Source of the DNA: Lachnospiraceae bacterium
GTDB lineage: Bacteria > Bacillota > Clostridia > Lachnospirales > Lachnospiraceae
Direction of reading: 5' to 3'
Assembly: GCA_910573755.1 (NCBI GenBank)
Contig: CAJTBO010000024.1
Coordinates: 1-64,000 of the forward strand
Length of the DNA stretch: 64,000 bases
A program made the position numbers and the translations under genes. Every line of letters starts with the position of its first letter. The first letter of the stretch is position 1. This document shows, one piece after another, positions 34,371-43,251 of the stretch. The notes beneath the pieces were generated by a model. The model did no database searches, was not told the DNA's origin, and saw only the letters and a list, made by a program, of their open reading frames with translations.

Positions 34371-34400
34371 TTGTAATAACAGCGCCTGATAGGATATAAT
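34371..34400 (+). promoter_or_regulatory. Sigma-A promoter for the two-component genes
   Basis: TTGTAA (34371-34376) and TATAAT (34395-34400) are 18 bases apart, about 63 bases upstream of the response-regulator ATG. Confidence 0.6.
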
Positions 34401-34463
34401 ACCGAACAGGATAAAAAAATCCTCAGTTCTAAAAAAAACAGGAAACTCAGAAAGGAAAAACCC

Positions 34464-35156
34464 ATGCATAAAATCCTGATCATAGACGACGACAAAGACC
34501 TCTGCGCCCTGATCCGCAGGCGCATCCTCTCCGAAAACATAGAAGCGGACTGCTGCCACACCGGAACAGCCGGCCTTGACAAACTGTCAGAGCAGACCTA
34601 TCAGCTTGTCATACTCGATGTGATGATGTCCGGGATGGACGGCTTTGAGACACTCGAATATATCAGAAAGGAAAGCAATCTGCCCATCCTGATGCTGACT
34701 TCCAAAGACGACAGCGCTTCCAAAGTCCGGGGACTGCGCGCCGGGGCGGACGATTACCTGACAAAGCCCTTTCACATGGATGAACTGACTGCCCGCATCC
34801 TGTCCCTGATCCGCCGCTATACCCGCTTTAACGGCCACGACGAGGATCTGCAGCCTCTTGTATTCGACGGCCTGCGCATCGATCCCGAGACCCGCTGTGT
34901 CACTTCTATCAACGGCACCTTTGAACTTCCGCCAAAGGAATTCGATCTGCTCTGGTTATTCGCGGAACATCAGGGAAAGATCCTGACCAAGCAGCGGCTC
35001 TATGAAGAAGTCTGGAAAGAGCCCTATGTGTATGACGACAACAACATCATGGCGGTGATCAGCCGCGTCCGCAAAAAAATCGAGAAAGACCCGGGCAGCC
35101 CGAAATATATCCAGACCATAAAAGGCATCGGCTACCGCTTCAGCAAGGAGGTATGA
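34464..35156 (+). CDS. OmpR-family response regulator
   Basis: The 230-residue protein has a receiver domain (IIDDDKDLCALIRRRI, phospho-acceptor Asp in LVILDVMMSGMDG, LTKPFHMDELTARIL) and a winged-helix output domain (LPPKEFDLLWLFAEHQGKIL, then VISRVRKKIEKDPGSPKYIQ). AAAGGA precedes the ATG. The sensor kinase gene begins 4 bases after its stop, and an ABC exporter follows, whose promoter carries four 11-bp direct repeats suitable for an OmpR-type dimer array. Confidence 0.92.
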   Translation: MHKILIIDDDKDLCALIRRRILSENIEADCCHTGTAGLDKLSEQTYQLVILDVMMSGMDGFETLEYIRKESNLPILMLTSKDDSASKVRGLRAGADDYLTKPFHMDELTARILSLIRRYTRFNGHDEDLQPLVFDGLRIDPETRCVTSINGTFELPPKEFDLLWLFAEHQGKILTKQRLYEEVWKEPYVYDDNNIMAVISRVRKKIEKDPGSPKYIQTIKGIGYRFSKEV

Positions 35157-35160
35157 TGCC

Positions 35161-36075
35161 ATGATACCTCTTATCTTCCTGTTATCCTGCATCGCCCTGT
35201 TTTCCGCAGCCTATGCCATTCTCACGATCCGCCGGACAAAGAAGCAGATCGCCGAGATGACAGAAGCCCTTGCCGATATCCGAAACGGAAACGGGAACCG
35301 GCGTATCCTTGCCCTCCCCCATGAGCTCACCGCCCCGCTCGTCTATGAGATCAACGATATCATTGTCTCCTATGAGGAGCGGCTATCCGCCTTTTATCAG
35401 ATGGAAGAAGCCAACAAACAGCTTATGACAAGCCTCTCCCACGACGTCCGGACGCCGCTCACCACGCTGATCGGCTATCTGGACGCACTGTGCAGAGAGC
35501 CTGCCGCCGACGGGGAACAGACAGAATATCTGGAAAACGCCCGCAGAAAAGCCCGCGACCTGAAAGAATATATTGACGTATTGTTCGACTGGTTTAAACT
35601 GACCTCCAACGAGTTCACCCTGAACCCCCAAACCGCCGAACTGGCGGAACTGACCAGAACGATCCTGATCGACTGGATTCCCGTGCTGGAAGAGAACAAA
35701 CTGGAATATGTGATCTCAGTACCCGATGCACCCTTCCCGGTACTTTTTGACGCGGACTGTTATACCCGGATTCTGGGCAACCTGATGCAGAACGTGATCC
35801 TCCACAGCCGGGCAACGCGGATAGAACTATCCCTCACTTCTTCGGAGGGATGCGCTCTGCTCGAACTTTCCGACAACGGTGTCGGTATTGAAAAAGAAGA
35901 CCTGAAACATATCTTTGACCGGCTGTATAAATGCGACAAAGGCAGAACGGCAAAAGGCAGCGGCCTCGGGCTCTCCATCGCCTGTCAGCTCACCGAAAAA
36001 ATGGGCGGTAAGATCACGGCAAAAAGCGCGCCCGGGAGGGGATGCGCCTTCACGCTCTCTTTTCCTCTCGCATAA
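35161..36075 (+). CDS. Sensor histidine kinase
   Basis: The 304-residue kinase has one N-terminal membrane helix (IPLIFLLSCIALFSAAYAIL), almost no outer domain, a short HAMP-like linker, the H-box SLSHDVRTPLTTLIGYLDAL and ATPase motifs (NLMQNVILHS, DNGVGIEKEDLKHIF, GSGLGLSIACQL). The single-helix, intramembrane-sensing layout is typical of kinases that govern lantibiotic/bacitracin-type exporters. It overlaps functionally with the response regulator upstream and ABC genes downstream. Confidence 0.9.
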   Translation: MIPLIFLLSCIALFSAAYAILTIRRTKKQIAEMTEALADIRNGNGNRRILALPHELTAPLVYEINDIIVSYEERLSAFYQMEEANKQLMTSLSHDVRTPLTTLIGYLDALCREPAADGEQTEYLENARRKARDLKEYIDVLFDWFKLTSNEFTLNPQTAELAELTRTILIDWIPVLEENKLEYVISVPDAPFPVLFDADCYTRILGNLMQNVILHSRATRIELSLTSSEGCALLELSDNGVGIEKEDLKHIFDRLYKCDKGRTAKGSGLGLSIACQLTEKMGGKITAKSAPGRGCAFTLSFPLA

Positions 36076-36164
36076 AACGGCAGTTTTCACAGCGCTGTCC
36101 GGAAATCCGGACAGCCTTCCTCCGTCTGAGCGCCTTATGCGCCTCTTTCCCTGTACGGGAAAAG

Positions 36165-36208
36165 AACACAAGGTTAACACAAGGTTCCTGTAAGGCTGCC
36201 GCAAGGTT
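36165..36208 (+). promoter_or_regulatory. Four tandem 11-bp repeats before the ABC exporter
   Basis: Consecutive 11-mers AACACAAGGTT, AACACAAGGTT, CCTGTAAGGCT and GCCGCAAGGTT share .....AAGG.T. A possible -10 (TAAAAT, 36216-36221) follows 7 bases later. Head-to-tail repeats with 11-bp spacing are the usual form of OmpR/PhoB-family binding sites, so the upstream response regulator is the likely activator. Confidence 0.7.
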
Positions 36209-36276
36209 TCGGCGCTAAAATACTAATATACGGCATGCCGGACTAAAATATCTCAAATCTGAAACGGAGGTTATCC

Positions 36277-37200
36277 ATGAACGACTATATTGTGGAAACA
36301 AAAAATCTTACCAAACAATACGGCGCTCAGAAAAGCGTTGCAAATCTGAATATCCATGTCCGAAAAGGGCGGATCTACGGCTTGCTCGGCAGAAACGGCG
36401 CCGGCAAGACCACCACCATGAAAATGCTGCTGGGACTCACAAAGCCCACTTCCGGCGAAGTGATGATCTGGGGGCAGCCGCTGCCCGGAAACGAAAAAAA
36501 GCTGCTTTCCCGGATCGGCTCCCTGATCGAATCCCCGGGCTTTTATCCCAACCTTACAGCAACCGAAAACCTGCAGATCTTTGCTTCCCTGCGGGGCGTC
36601 CCGAACCGCCATGCGATCCGCGACGCGCTGGATCTGGTCTCTCTGCCCTACAAAGACAAAAAACTGTTCTCCCAGTATTCTCTCGGTATGAAACAGCGGC
36701 TCGCCATCGCCCTTGCGGTGATGCATGATCCCGAACTTCTGATCCTGGACGAGCCGATCAACGGCCTTGATCCTATCGGTATCGCAGAAGTGCGCTCTTT
36801 TATCCGGGAACTGTGCGACGTAAAGGGAAAAACCATTCTGATCTCCAGCCATATTCTCTCCGAGATCGCCCTGCTCGCCGACGATATCGGCATTATCGAC
36901 AAGGGCGTGCTGTTGGAGGAGGAAACCCTTGCGGAACTGGAAGCAAAAAGCAGCAGACACATCCGCTTTACCGTCTCGGATACAGCCCAGGCGGCAAGGA
37001 TACTGGAACATACCTTCCGTGAATACCATTTTACCGTGCTTGACGACCACCGCCTGCAGCTTGGCAATATGGATCTGTCTGTGGGCAGGATCGTGACAGC
37101 TTTTGTCGCAAACGGCCTGGAAGTCTCGGAAGCGGCGGCTTTTGAGGAAAGTCTGGAAAGCTATTTCAAACGGGTGACGGGAGGTGAGGGCATTGCTTAA
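36277..37200 (+). CDS. ABC transporter ATP-binding protein
   Basis: The 307-residue ATPase has Walker A GRNGAGKTTTMKMLLGL, Q-loop region, signature YSLGMKQRLAIALA, Walker B LLILDEPINGLDP and the switch His in ILISSHILSEI. The C-terminal extension of about 80 residues is common in BcrA-type ATPases of bacteriocin/bacitracin exporters. CGGAGG sits 6 bases before ATG. Its end overlaps the start region of the first permease. Confidence 0.92.
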   Translation: MNDYIVETKNLTKQYGAQKSVANLNIHVRKGRIYGLLGRNGAGKTTTMKMLLGLTKPTSGEVMIWGQPLPGNEKKLLSRIGSLIESPGFYPNLTATENLQIFASLRGVPNRHAIRDALDLVSLPYKDKKLFSQYSLGMKQRLAIALAVMHDPELLILDEPINGLDPIGIAEVRSFIRELCDVKGKTILISSHILSEIALLADDIGIIDKGVLLEEETLAELEAKSSRHIRFTVSDTAQAARILEHTFREYHFTVLDDHRLQLGNMDLSVGRIVTAFVANGLEVSEAAAFEESLESYFKRVTGGEGIA

Positions 37201-37972
37201 TCTGATCATAGCCGAATTCCGGAAGTTAAAACGGAAAAAATCATTCCGGATCATGTTTCTCACCACCTTTATCATGCCCCTTTTTTACATCCTGCTGCTG
37301 CAGGACGCCAGTCTGGATGACCTTATGAGCGTTGTGCAGGAAGAGAACGGATTTCTGCTCCTGATCCCTTTCTCCGTTATCATAGCCGCCAATCTGTTTT
37401 TTGAAGAACAGGACTATGACACCCTGAAAAACCTGATGTGCATTCCCGTCACCAAAAGCAGCCTTGCCGCGGCAAAGCTTTTTGTCGTCCTGCTTTTTGA
37501 CCTTGCCTATGAACTGGCGGGATACGGATTTTCCATTCTGCTCGCGCTTTTTCTGGATATTCCGCTTTTTCGCGCCGGGCAGCAGTTTTTCCTGACATTG
37601 TGCAGCGGCGTTTTGCTCTGGATGGCGGCTATGCCCTGCCTGCTCCTTGTGATCTGGTGCAACAGATCCTATATCATCTCGGTCATTATCGCGTTCGCCT
37701 ACACGGTTTTCGGCTATATCCTGCATATCAGTGACGCCGTCCTGCGGGTGCCTCTGGGACTGAATATTTCCACCTTTCTTCCCGTTCCGATCATTTTCCG
37801 GTGGCGTTATCAGTTTCATTCGCTCGAAAACGCCGGTACGATCATGACAGAGTTTTATGAAGGCTTCAGCCCCTACTTTGTGCCGACCCCGGCTGTTTTC
37901 GCCATACTGGCGGCAGAGGCTGTCCTGTGCATGACGCTTATGATTAAAATCTATCAGAAACAGAACGTATAA
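37193..37972 (+). CDS. ABC-2-type permease, first subunit
   Basis: The 259-residue membrane protein starts LNLIIAEFRKLKRKKSFRIM with about six membrane segments (for example LLIPFSVIIAANLFF, YIISVIIAFAYTVFGYIL). I place the start at TTG 37193 because GGAGG lies about 8 bases upstream; GTG 37184 is an alternative. It resembles the permeases of bacteriocin/lantibiotic self-protection exporters (BcrB/LanE-type). It overlaps the ATPase gene by a few bases. Confidence 0.8.
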   Translation: MLNLIIAEFRKLKRKKSFRIMFLTTFIMPLFYILLLQDASLDDLMSVVQEENGFLLLIPFSVIIAANLFFEEQDYDTLKNLMCIPVTKSSLAAAKLFVVLLFDLAYELAGYGFSILLALFLDIPLFRAGQQFFLTLCSGVLLWMAAMPCLLLVIWCNRSYIISVIIAFAYTVFGYILHISDAVLRVPLGLNISTFLPVPIIFRWRYQFHSLENAGTIMTEFYEGFSPYFVPTPAVFAILAAEAVLCMTLMIKIYQKQNV

Positions 37973-37987
37973 GGAGGGAAACAGACT

Positions 37988-38818
37988 ATGTTTGCAATCA
38001 TCAAAACTGAATTTCTGAAAATAAAGAGATATCATATCCTGCTGATCGGACTGATCGGTATGTTCTGCTCGCCGCTTCTTCAGCTTTTCTCCCAGATGGC
38101 GATGAATGAAGAACTGAGAAATCCCGATTACAATTTTGCCGCTCTGACAGACTCAGTGATCTGGGGCAATACGCAGATCTTTATGCCGGTTTTATTCACA
38201 CTGACCGGCGGATATCTGATCAACCGGGAGTATACGGACGATACGCTCAAAAACATACTGACCGTTCCTATCTCCTTCCGGAAATTTCTCGCCGGAAAAC
38301 TGACAGCCATCGGTATCCTGTCCGTCCTTTTCGGAATATACAGCCTGATCGTTACACTCGTTGTCAGTTTCTTCGCAGGTCTTCCCGGCATCAACGCCCC
38401 GGATTTTTTTTACGGCCTGCTGCGGGTCATCCCGCTCTCTGCTCTGATCTACATTATCGTCCTTCCGGTCATCACTTTATGCAGCCGGAAGCCCGGGCTG
38501 TTTATGACAGGTTCCATGATCTCTTTTCTGGCGGGATACAGTGTTCTGTTTTTCAAGCGGGGACTGCTCCGGCATCTCTATCCTTTTTCGGCGGCGCTGA
38601 CCCTTATCGGCTTTGATACTTCTTCCTATACAAGAGCGCCGGAGAAAGGAAGCCTGCCGCTGGCGATACTATCGCTCAGTTTCATGCTGCTGGCTGCCGT
38701 ACTGCTTGTGTGCACTTCCAAAGTGCCTGAAGCGGCGGGAAAACAAAAAAGAGCAAAAAAGCATGCTTCCCTCCGCCCGGCACAGCGGGAACACCTTCTG
38801 CGCTCCGCCCGGCAATGA
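37988..38818 (+). CDS. ABC-2-type permease, second subunit
   Basis: The 276-residue protein starts MFAIIKTEFLKIKRYHILLI and has about six membrane segments, with an EYTDDTLKNILTVPISFRKF cytoplasmic loop similar to that in the first permease, so the two probably form a heterodimer. The C-terminal tail is basic. AAGGAGG precedes the ATG. It is the last gene of the two-component/ABC group. Confidence 0.85.
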   Translation: MFAIIKTEFLKIKRYHILLIGLIGMFCSPLLQLFSQMAMNEELRNPDYNFAALTDSVIWGNTQIFMPVLFTLTGGYLINREYTDDTLKNILTVPISFRKFLAGKLTAIGILSVLFGIYSLIVTLVVSFFAGLPGINAPDFFYGLLRVIPLSALIYIIVLPVITLCSRKPGLFMTGSMISFLAGYSVLFFKRGLLRHLYPFSAALTLIGFDTSSYTRAPEKGSLPLAILSLSFMLLAAVLLVCTSKVPEAAGKQKRAKKHASLRPAQREHLLRSARQ

Positions 38819-38867
38819 ATTTTGTCTGCCGCTGTACAGGATATTTCCCGTACAGCGGTTTTTCCGA

Positions 38868-41078
38868 TTACGGCCGATACCATTCCGACAGGCTTACCAC
38901 TTCTCCGTCCTCCAGTTCCGCACCCCAGAGCATCGGAAATTCCGTTTCCCTAAAATATCGTTCAAAAGCCTCTCTGTCTACCTCCACACCGGGACCGCTA
39001 TGGTTTTCCAGAATCGTATAAGTACAGTCGCCGCGGACCGGATATGCGGCATCCGCGCCCTCCAGATCCACCACTTGAAATCCCGCCTCCGCATCGTACT
39101 CCGGTTTCCAGCCTTCGCTCTCCGGCGTCAGCCAATCCTGCAGGTCTATGGTGACCAACCCCTCCTCAAACTCCGTGATATATCCCAGAATCTGTCTGCT
39201 GCTCTCCGTTACCTCCGCAAACGTATCCGCGATTACCGAAAGCTCCTGTTCCCAGCCCTCTTCCATTTCTTCCGGATAACAGTACTCCACACACCAGAGC
39301 GCATCCTCCGATTCATACAGCCTGGCTTTATAACGAACTCCAGACTCCTGTTTCACCATACCTTCTTCCTCCGGCACATAACCGTCATCCTCCAAAGTCT
39401 GCCCGACCGGATAATCTTTTGTAAAACCCGACACCCATATCCTGACATTCCCGTTTACTGCTGCCTGCCAGGTATCCGCCTCCGTCTTCTGCCATTCCCC
39501 CACAGGCAGATAAAGGGCGTATTCTTTTCCTGTCAGAACGCCTCTTTCCACAACAAGCTGCGCCTGCTTTTCCTCCGGTATGCCTTCTTTCATGATCGTA
39601 AGCGTTATCATATCTTCCGCTGTGATCTCATTCCCGGAAGCATCAGCACCAGATACCTCTTCCGCCCGCACGCTGCGCACCCAGTAGACATCCTCTTCAT
39701 GCCAGTTCATCAGAATATATTCCGTGCTGCCGTCGTTTTCGTATGCCAGTGTGAGGATCTCTTTTTCCGCGCTGTTTTCCTCATAGGGTTCTATCTCCAC
39801 AGTGACCGCGCCGTCTCTCACCTCGCACTGTCCGGTTCCGCCGACGCCGATGCCTATGTAATAGCTGAATTCTCCTGTTCCGGATATCTCCATCCCATCC
39901 CCGAAGGATATCCCCGTGCCCCAGAGCATGGGATCTGTCCTGTCAAAATCGATCATCCAGCTTCCTGCCATGTTGATAAACGCCCCATCACCTGACAGGT
40001 TTTCCTCCAGCCTGCCGGATTCCTCCCCGGGCGCGCTTCCCTCTTTTTCCTTCACAGCAGAACACCCCACCAGCGTCCCCATGCAGACTGTCAAAGTTAC
40101 AGCACAGACTAAAACGAGCGCGCCGTTTTTCTTTCCGGTTTTCCGCAGTATATTCCGAAAGCGCTTTTTCATGATCTGCTTTCCGCCGTAAAATCCCGTT
40201 GACAGAACGATGCTTTTTCCGCACCCTTTATGAAGCGTGGATAAAAGCGTTTCCGTATATGCTTTTTTCATCTCAAGGCCCGCTCCCTGCGTCACCCTTT
40301 CATCGCAGGATAACTCCATATCCATAGCCGCTTCCTTCTGCATGATCCAGATCAGCGGATTAAACCAGTGCACACCGTTCACCGTCATAAACAGCAGCTT
40401 CCAGTATACATCCCCCCGCTTTACATGAACCAGTTCATGTTTCAGAATAAAATACAGCTCTTTTTCACTGTATTCCCCCTCCGGCAGCACTAATACAGGA
40501 CGGAAAAATCCCAGCACCATCGGGCTCGCCGCTCCGGAAAATTCTATGAGCGGTATGGTATGCCTGATATGCAGTTCTCTTTTTATTTTCAGAAACTGCT
40601 GCAAAGCCGCAGTCTCTTTTACAAGCCTCCCGTTTTTCATCACCTGTTTTTTATAATGCAGATAAATGATTATATGCACAGATATATAAAGCAGGCTTCC
40701 TGCCAGCCAGATCAGGCAGCCGATATCCAGCAGCGTAATATTTCTTTTTACCGGCATTTCAAGAGGCGTTGTCATCTGTACCGGAATTTCCACAACCACC
40801 CGCCTTGAAACGGCTTCTGCCGGTACCATGTCTTCCCCGCTTTGTTCCGCTTTCGGCATTGTACGGCCTTTCCATTGCACCAGCATATCGGCAGCAGACC
40901 TTCCGTCCGCCCCGCTAACCGGAACAAGAAGCCTCACCGCAAGAAATATCCAGATCAGATACTTCCACTTTGCGGCATAGCGCCTGTTTAAGAAGGGGGA
41001 AACCAACAACAGAAAAACAATGACCAGACTGACTGATACCGAAATTTCCAGAACAGTAAGAAACAGATCTGTCATCAT
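38868..41078 (-). CDS. BlaR1-type M56 membrane protease sensor
   Basis: The 736-residue protein has four membrane helices, an M56 zinc protease domain with HELVH (LKHELVHVKRGDVYWKLL) and a further helix/lipobox-like LVLVCAVTLTVCMGTLVGC near residue 330, followed by a long acidic outer domain of about 380 residues. In BlaR1 that outer part is a penicillin-binding domain; I see no SxxK/KTG signature here, so the ligand is probably different. ATGA overlap with the repressor gene upstream shows coupling. Signal binding would activate the protease and lead to repressor loss. Confidence 0.82.
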   Translation of the reverse strand: MMTDLFLTVLEISVSVSLVIVFLLLVSPFLNRRYAAKWKYLIWIFLAVRLLVPVSGADGRSAADMLVQWKGRTMPKAEQSGEDMVPAEAVSRRVVVEIPVQMTTPLEMPVKRNITLLDIGCLIWLAGSLLYISVHIIIYLHYKKQVMKNGRLVKETAALQQFLKIKRELHIRHTIPLIEFSGAASPMVLGFFRPVLVLPEGEYSEKELYFILKHELVHVKRGDVYWKLLFMTVNGVHWFNPLIWIMQKEAAMDMELSCDERVTQGAGLEMKKAYTETLLSTLHKGCGKSIVLSTGFYGGKQIMKKRFRNILRKTGKKNGALVLVCAVTLTVCMGTLVGCSAVKEKEGSAPGEESGRLEENLSGDGAFINMAGSWMIDFDRTDPMLWGTGISFGDGMEISGTGEFSYYIGIGVGGTGQCEVRDGAVTVEIEPYEENSAEKEILTLAYENDGSTEYILMNWHEEDVYWVRSVRAEEVSGADASGNEITAEDMITLTIMKEGIPEEKQAQLVVERGVLTGKEYALYLPVGEWQKTEADTWQAAVNGNVRIWVSGFTKDYPVGQTLEDDGYVPEEEGMVKQESGVRYKARLYESEDALWCVEYCYPEEMEEGWEQELSVIADTFAEVTESSRQILGYITEFEEGLVTIDLQDWLTPESEGWKPEYDAEAGFQVVDLEGADAAYPVRGDCTYTILENHSGPGVEVDREAFERYFRETEFPMLWGAELEDGEVVSLSEWYRP

Positions 41079-41479
41079 GCGTCCTCCTCCCCGGAAGCTT
41101 CCTCCTCCAGTTTATTCAGAAAATCTTTCAGTTCCTCCACATCGGAACTTTTGATCGCTTTGGAACTGTACAGAGAGGCGATCATATTCTGTATGGAGTT
41201 GTTATACAGTTTTTCCAGAAAATTTTTGCTCGCTCCTGTTTTATATTCATTCTCCGAGATAACCCAGCTATACAGGTTGCTTCCCGTGGTACGGTCGCAC
41301 CTCACAAATCCTTTATCCGCCAGCCGGGTGAGAGAAGTCATCAAAGTGGAAAGCTGCCACTTCCTGCGTCCGTGCAGTTCTTTTAATATGTAGTTAGATG
41401 TGACGGAAGCCTCGCTGTTCCAGATCACCTGCATAATCTCCAGTTCGGCTTCTCCCAGTTTTTTTATCGTATCTGACAT
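41075..41479 (-). CDS. blaI: BlaI/MecI-family repressor
   Basis: The 134-residue protein starts MSDTIKKLGEAELEIMQVIW and has the winged-helix domain (NYILKELHGRRKWQLSTLMT, SLTRLADKGFVRCDR) and a helical dimerisation tail. ATG 41479 has AGGAG directly upstream, within the CGGAACTGGAATAGGAG repeat module. It is transcribed from the promoter at 41583-41611 and is coupled to the BlaR1-type sensor. The longer open frame upstream translates the repeat and is not protein-coding. Confidence 0.9.
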   Translation of the reverse strand: MSDTIKKLGEAELEIMQVIWNSEASVTSNYILKELHGRRKWQLSTLMTSLTRLADKGFVRCDRTTGSNLYSWVISENEYKTGASKNFLEKLYNNSIQNMIASLYSSKAIKSSDVEELKDFLNKLEEEASGEEDA

Positions 41480-41490
41480 GTTTGTTCTCC

Positions 41491-41535
41491 TATTCCAGTT
41501 CCGCACAGAAACCGGAAGTGCTGTTTTCAGTTCCG
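41491..41535 (-). repeat. Modular SD-bearing repeat upstream of blaI
   Basis: TATTCCAGTTCCG (41491-41503) and a degenerate copy TTTTCAGTTCCG (41524-41535) flank a GTGC/GCAC hairpin arm pair. On the minus strand the module ends CGGAACTGGAATAGGAG, the blaI ribosome site, matching the modules before fmt and secDF. Confidence 0.75.
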
Positions 41536-41562
41536 CTCTGCAATCTTCAGTACACATTCTTG

Positions 41563-41578
41563 TTATACTGCTGTATAA
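41563..41578. promoter_or_regulatory. BlaI-like operator dyad TTATAC-TGCT-GTATAA
   Basis: Perfect 6-bp arms lie just downstream of the -10 of the blaI promoter. The core TACTGCTGTA differs by one base from the TACAnnTGTA dyad known for BlaI/MecI, so autorepression is likely. Confidence 0.6.
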
Positions 41579-41582
41579 TGAT

Positions 41583-41611
41583 ATTATGCGCTTGTGTAAC
41601 AGTTTTGTCAA
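41583..41611 (-). promoter_or_regulatory. Sigma-A promoter of the blaI-blaR1-like operon
   Basis: On the minus strand TTGACA (41606-41611) and CATAAT (41583-41588) are 17 bases apart, about 105 bases before the repressor start. Confidence 0.75.
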
Positions 41612-41701
41612 GATGCATTTACAATAGTCCCTTTTCGGAATTGCATACCTGTTAAAAATAAATTATAATTACGCTAGCAAACCGGAAGTGGGAGACATGT
41701 A

Positions 41702-42043
41702 ATGACAGGAATATATTTTAGTGGTACAGGGAACACAAAATTTTGTGTTGATAAATTCTTGAAAGAATATGATTATAGTAAAAACTCATTTTCTATTGAA
41801 GATAATGAAGCTTTGGAGAAAATAAAAAATGACAATGAAATCGTGATAGGCCATCCAGTAAAATGCATTGGTTGTGGTTCATGTGAAAAGCTATGTCCTA
41901 TGGGTAACATTACAGTAAAAAACGGAATTGCTGTATCAAGCGATAAATGTACAATGTGCTATCGCTGCATTAATAAATGTCCAACACAGGCAATCACATT
42001 GTTAGGTAAAAAAGTTATTGAACAAAATGATTTTTTCCCTTAA
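41702..42043 (+). pseudogene. EFR1-type ferredoxin with internal deletion
   Basis: The 113-residue product joins the flavodoxin-like N-terminus of EFR1-family proteins (MTGIYFSGTGNTKFCVDKFL, to NEIVIGHPV) directly to the C-terminal two [4Fe-4S] ferredoxin domain (CIGCGSCEKLCP and CTMCYRCINKCP). Family members are about 250 residues, so roughly 130 residues, most of the flavodoxin fold, are missing, with the frame intact. GGAAGTGGGAGA precedes the ATG. Both iron-sulfur motifs are complete, so a small ferredoxin could still be made, but decay is more likely. Confidence 0.65.
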
Positions 42044-42067
42044 ATCAACTGATTAACCGCATACTGA

Positions 42068-43198
42068 TTAGAGCTCACTGTTTTTGTCTTGTTCTTCATC
42101 AAGCCATTCTTTTAACTTTCGTTGTAATACTTTTTTGTCAGGCAGATATAATTCGTATTCTTTTGCATAAATATTGGCATCTTCTGGCAATGTCAAATCA
42201 ACCAGTGCTTCATCACTCTTTTTGCAAAGCAAAATGCCAATTGTTGGATTTTCTCCTTCGATTCTTTCATAACGATCATAATAATTGACATACATTTGCA
42301 TCTGTCCTAGATCCTGATGAGTAAGCTCATCTGCCTTAAAATCAATAAGCACATAGCACCGCAACAGACGGTTATATAGAATCAAATCAACATAAAAATT
42401 TTTGTCGTGGAACGTAAAGCGCTTCTGACGCTGTTCAAACAAAAAACCTTTGCCCAATTCCAACAAAAATTTCTGCATTTTATCAATAACTGCCGATTCC
42501 AAATCACTTTCATGGTAAGATGCCATGTCCTCCAATCCGGCAAACTCAAGAACATATGGCGTATGTAAAATATCCTCCGGCTTTTGCGGTATTGCGCCCT
42601 CATTTGCCAATCGCAGTACATCATCTTTATTCCTGCTTAAAGCAAGCCTTTCATAAAGGCTGGAATGATATTGTCTTTTCAAAGTAGACACATTCCAGCC
42701 GGAACGTATCGCTTCTTTTTCATAAAAATCTCTCTCGTCTTTATCTTCAATGCGCATAAGTACCTGATAATGCGTCCAACTCAGTCTAAATGGCAATTTA
42801 GAATATACTATGTTCAATTGTCCAATTCCCGATTGGATAATTCCGATTTCCTGCCCCAATTGTCCAATTTGCGATTGGATAATTTCATTTTCTCTGTCCT
42901 TATAAGTCAAGTAGAACTGTCTCATTCCCGCAACATTACTTCTGGAAAATCCTCTTCCGTATTCTTTTGTAAGATATGCAGATAGAGAATCAATGACCTT
43001 TGAGCCATATTTTGCGCGTTCCTGTCCCTGCTGTTCCTGTTCGACAATATAATGTCCTAACAAAAAACTTGTAATGACTGTAATGGTATTTGCCATCTGT
43101 CCCATATTACTTCGGGCATTGTCAATCAATTTTTTTGATTTTTGAAATAAAGAAGTAAATTCCATATCGTTTATTATGTCCGTTTTTTTATTATTCAC
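42068..43198 (-). CDS. YhcG-type PDDEXK nuclease (DUF1016)
   Basis: The 376-residue protein has the DUF1016 N-terminal helical domain (about 13-160; TVITSFLLGHYIVEQEQQGQ, YGRGFSRSNVAGMRQFY) and a C-terminal PD-(D/E)XK nuclease domain with YVDLILYNRLLRCYVLIDFK and LTHQDLGQMQMYVNYYD. The start is GTG 43198 with GGAGG 7 bases upstream. A central IGQLGQEIGIIQSGIGQL stretch is repetitive. Such proteins often sit near restriction-modification genes; none is visible here. It appears full-length. Confidence 0.88.
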   Translation of the reverse strand: MNNKKTDIINDMEFTSLFQKSKKLIDNARSNMGQMANTITVITSFLLGHYIVEQEQQGQERAKYGSKVIDSLSAYLTKEYGRGFSRSNVAGMRQFYLTYKDRENEIIQSQIGQLGQEIGIIQSGIGQLNIVYSKLPFRLSWTHYQVLMRIEDKDERDFYEKEAIRSGWNVSTLKRQYHSSLYERLALSRNKDDVLRLANEGAIPQKPEDILHTPYVLEFAGLEDMASYHESDLESAVIDKMQKFLLELGKGFLFEQRQKRFTFHDKNFYVDLILYNRLLRCYVLIDFKADELTHQDLGQMQMYVNYYDRYERIEGENPTIGILLCKKSDEALVDLTLPEDANIYAKEYELYLPDKKVLQRKLKEWLDEEQDKNSEL

Positions 43199-43251
43199 AA
43201 ATCCGCCTCCAATGGTAACTTTTGCAATAATTTATGTGTGTTCTTCTCACT

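Noticed and set aside
41480-41611. 44-codon N-terminal extension of BlaI
   Set aside because: It runs through the promoter region and repeat module; AGGAG lies just before ATG 41479.
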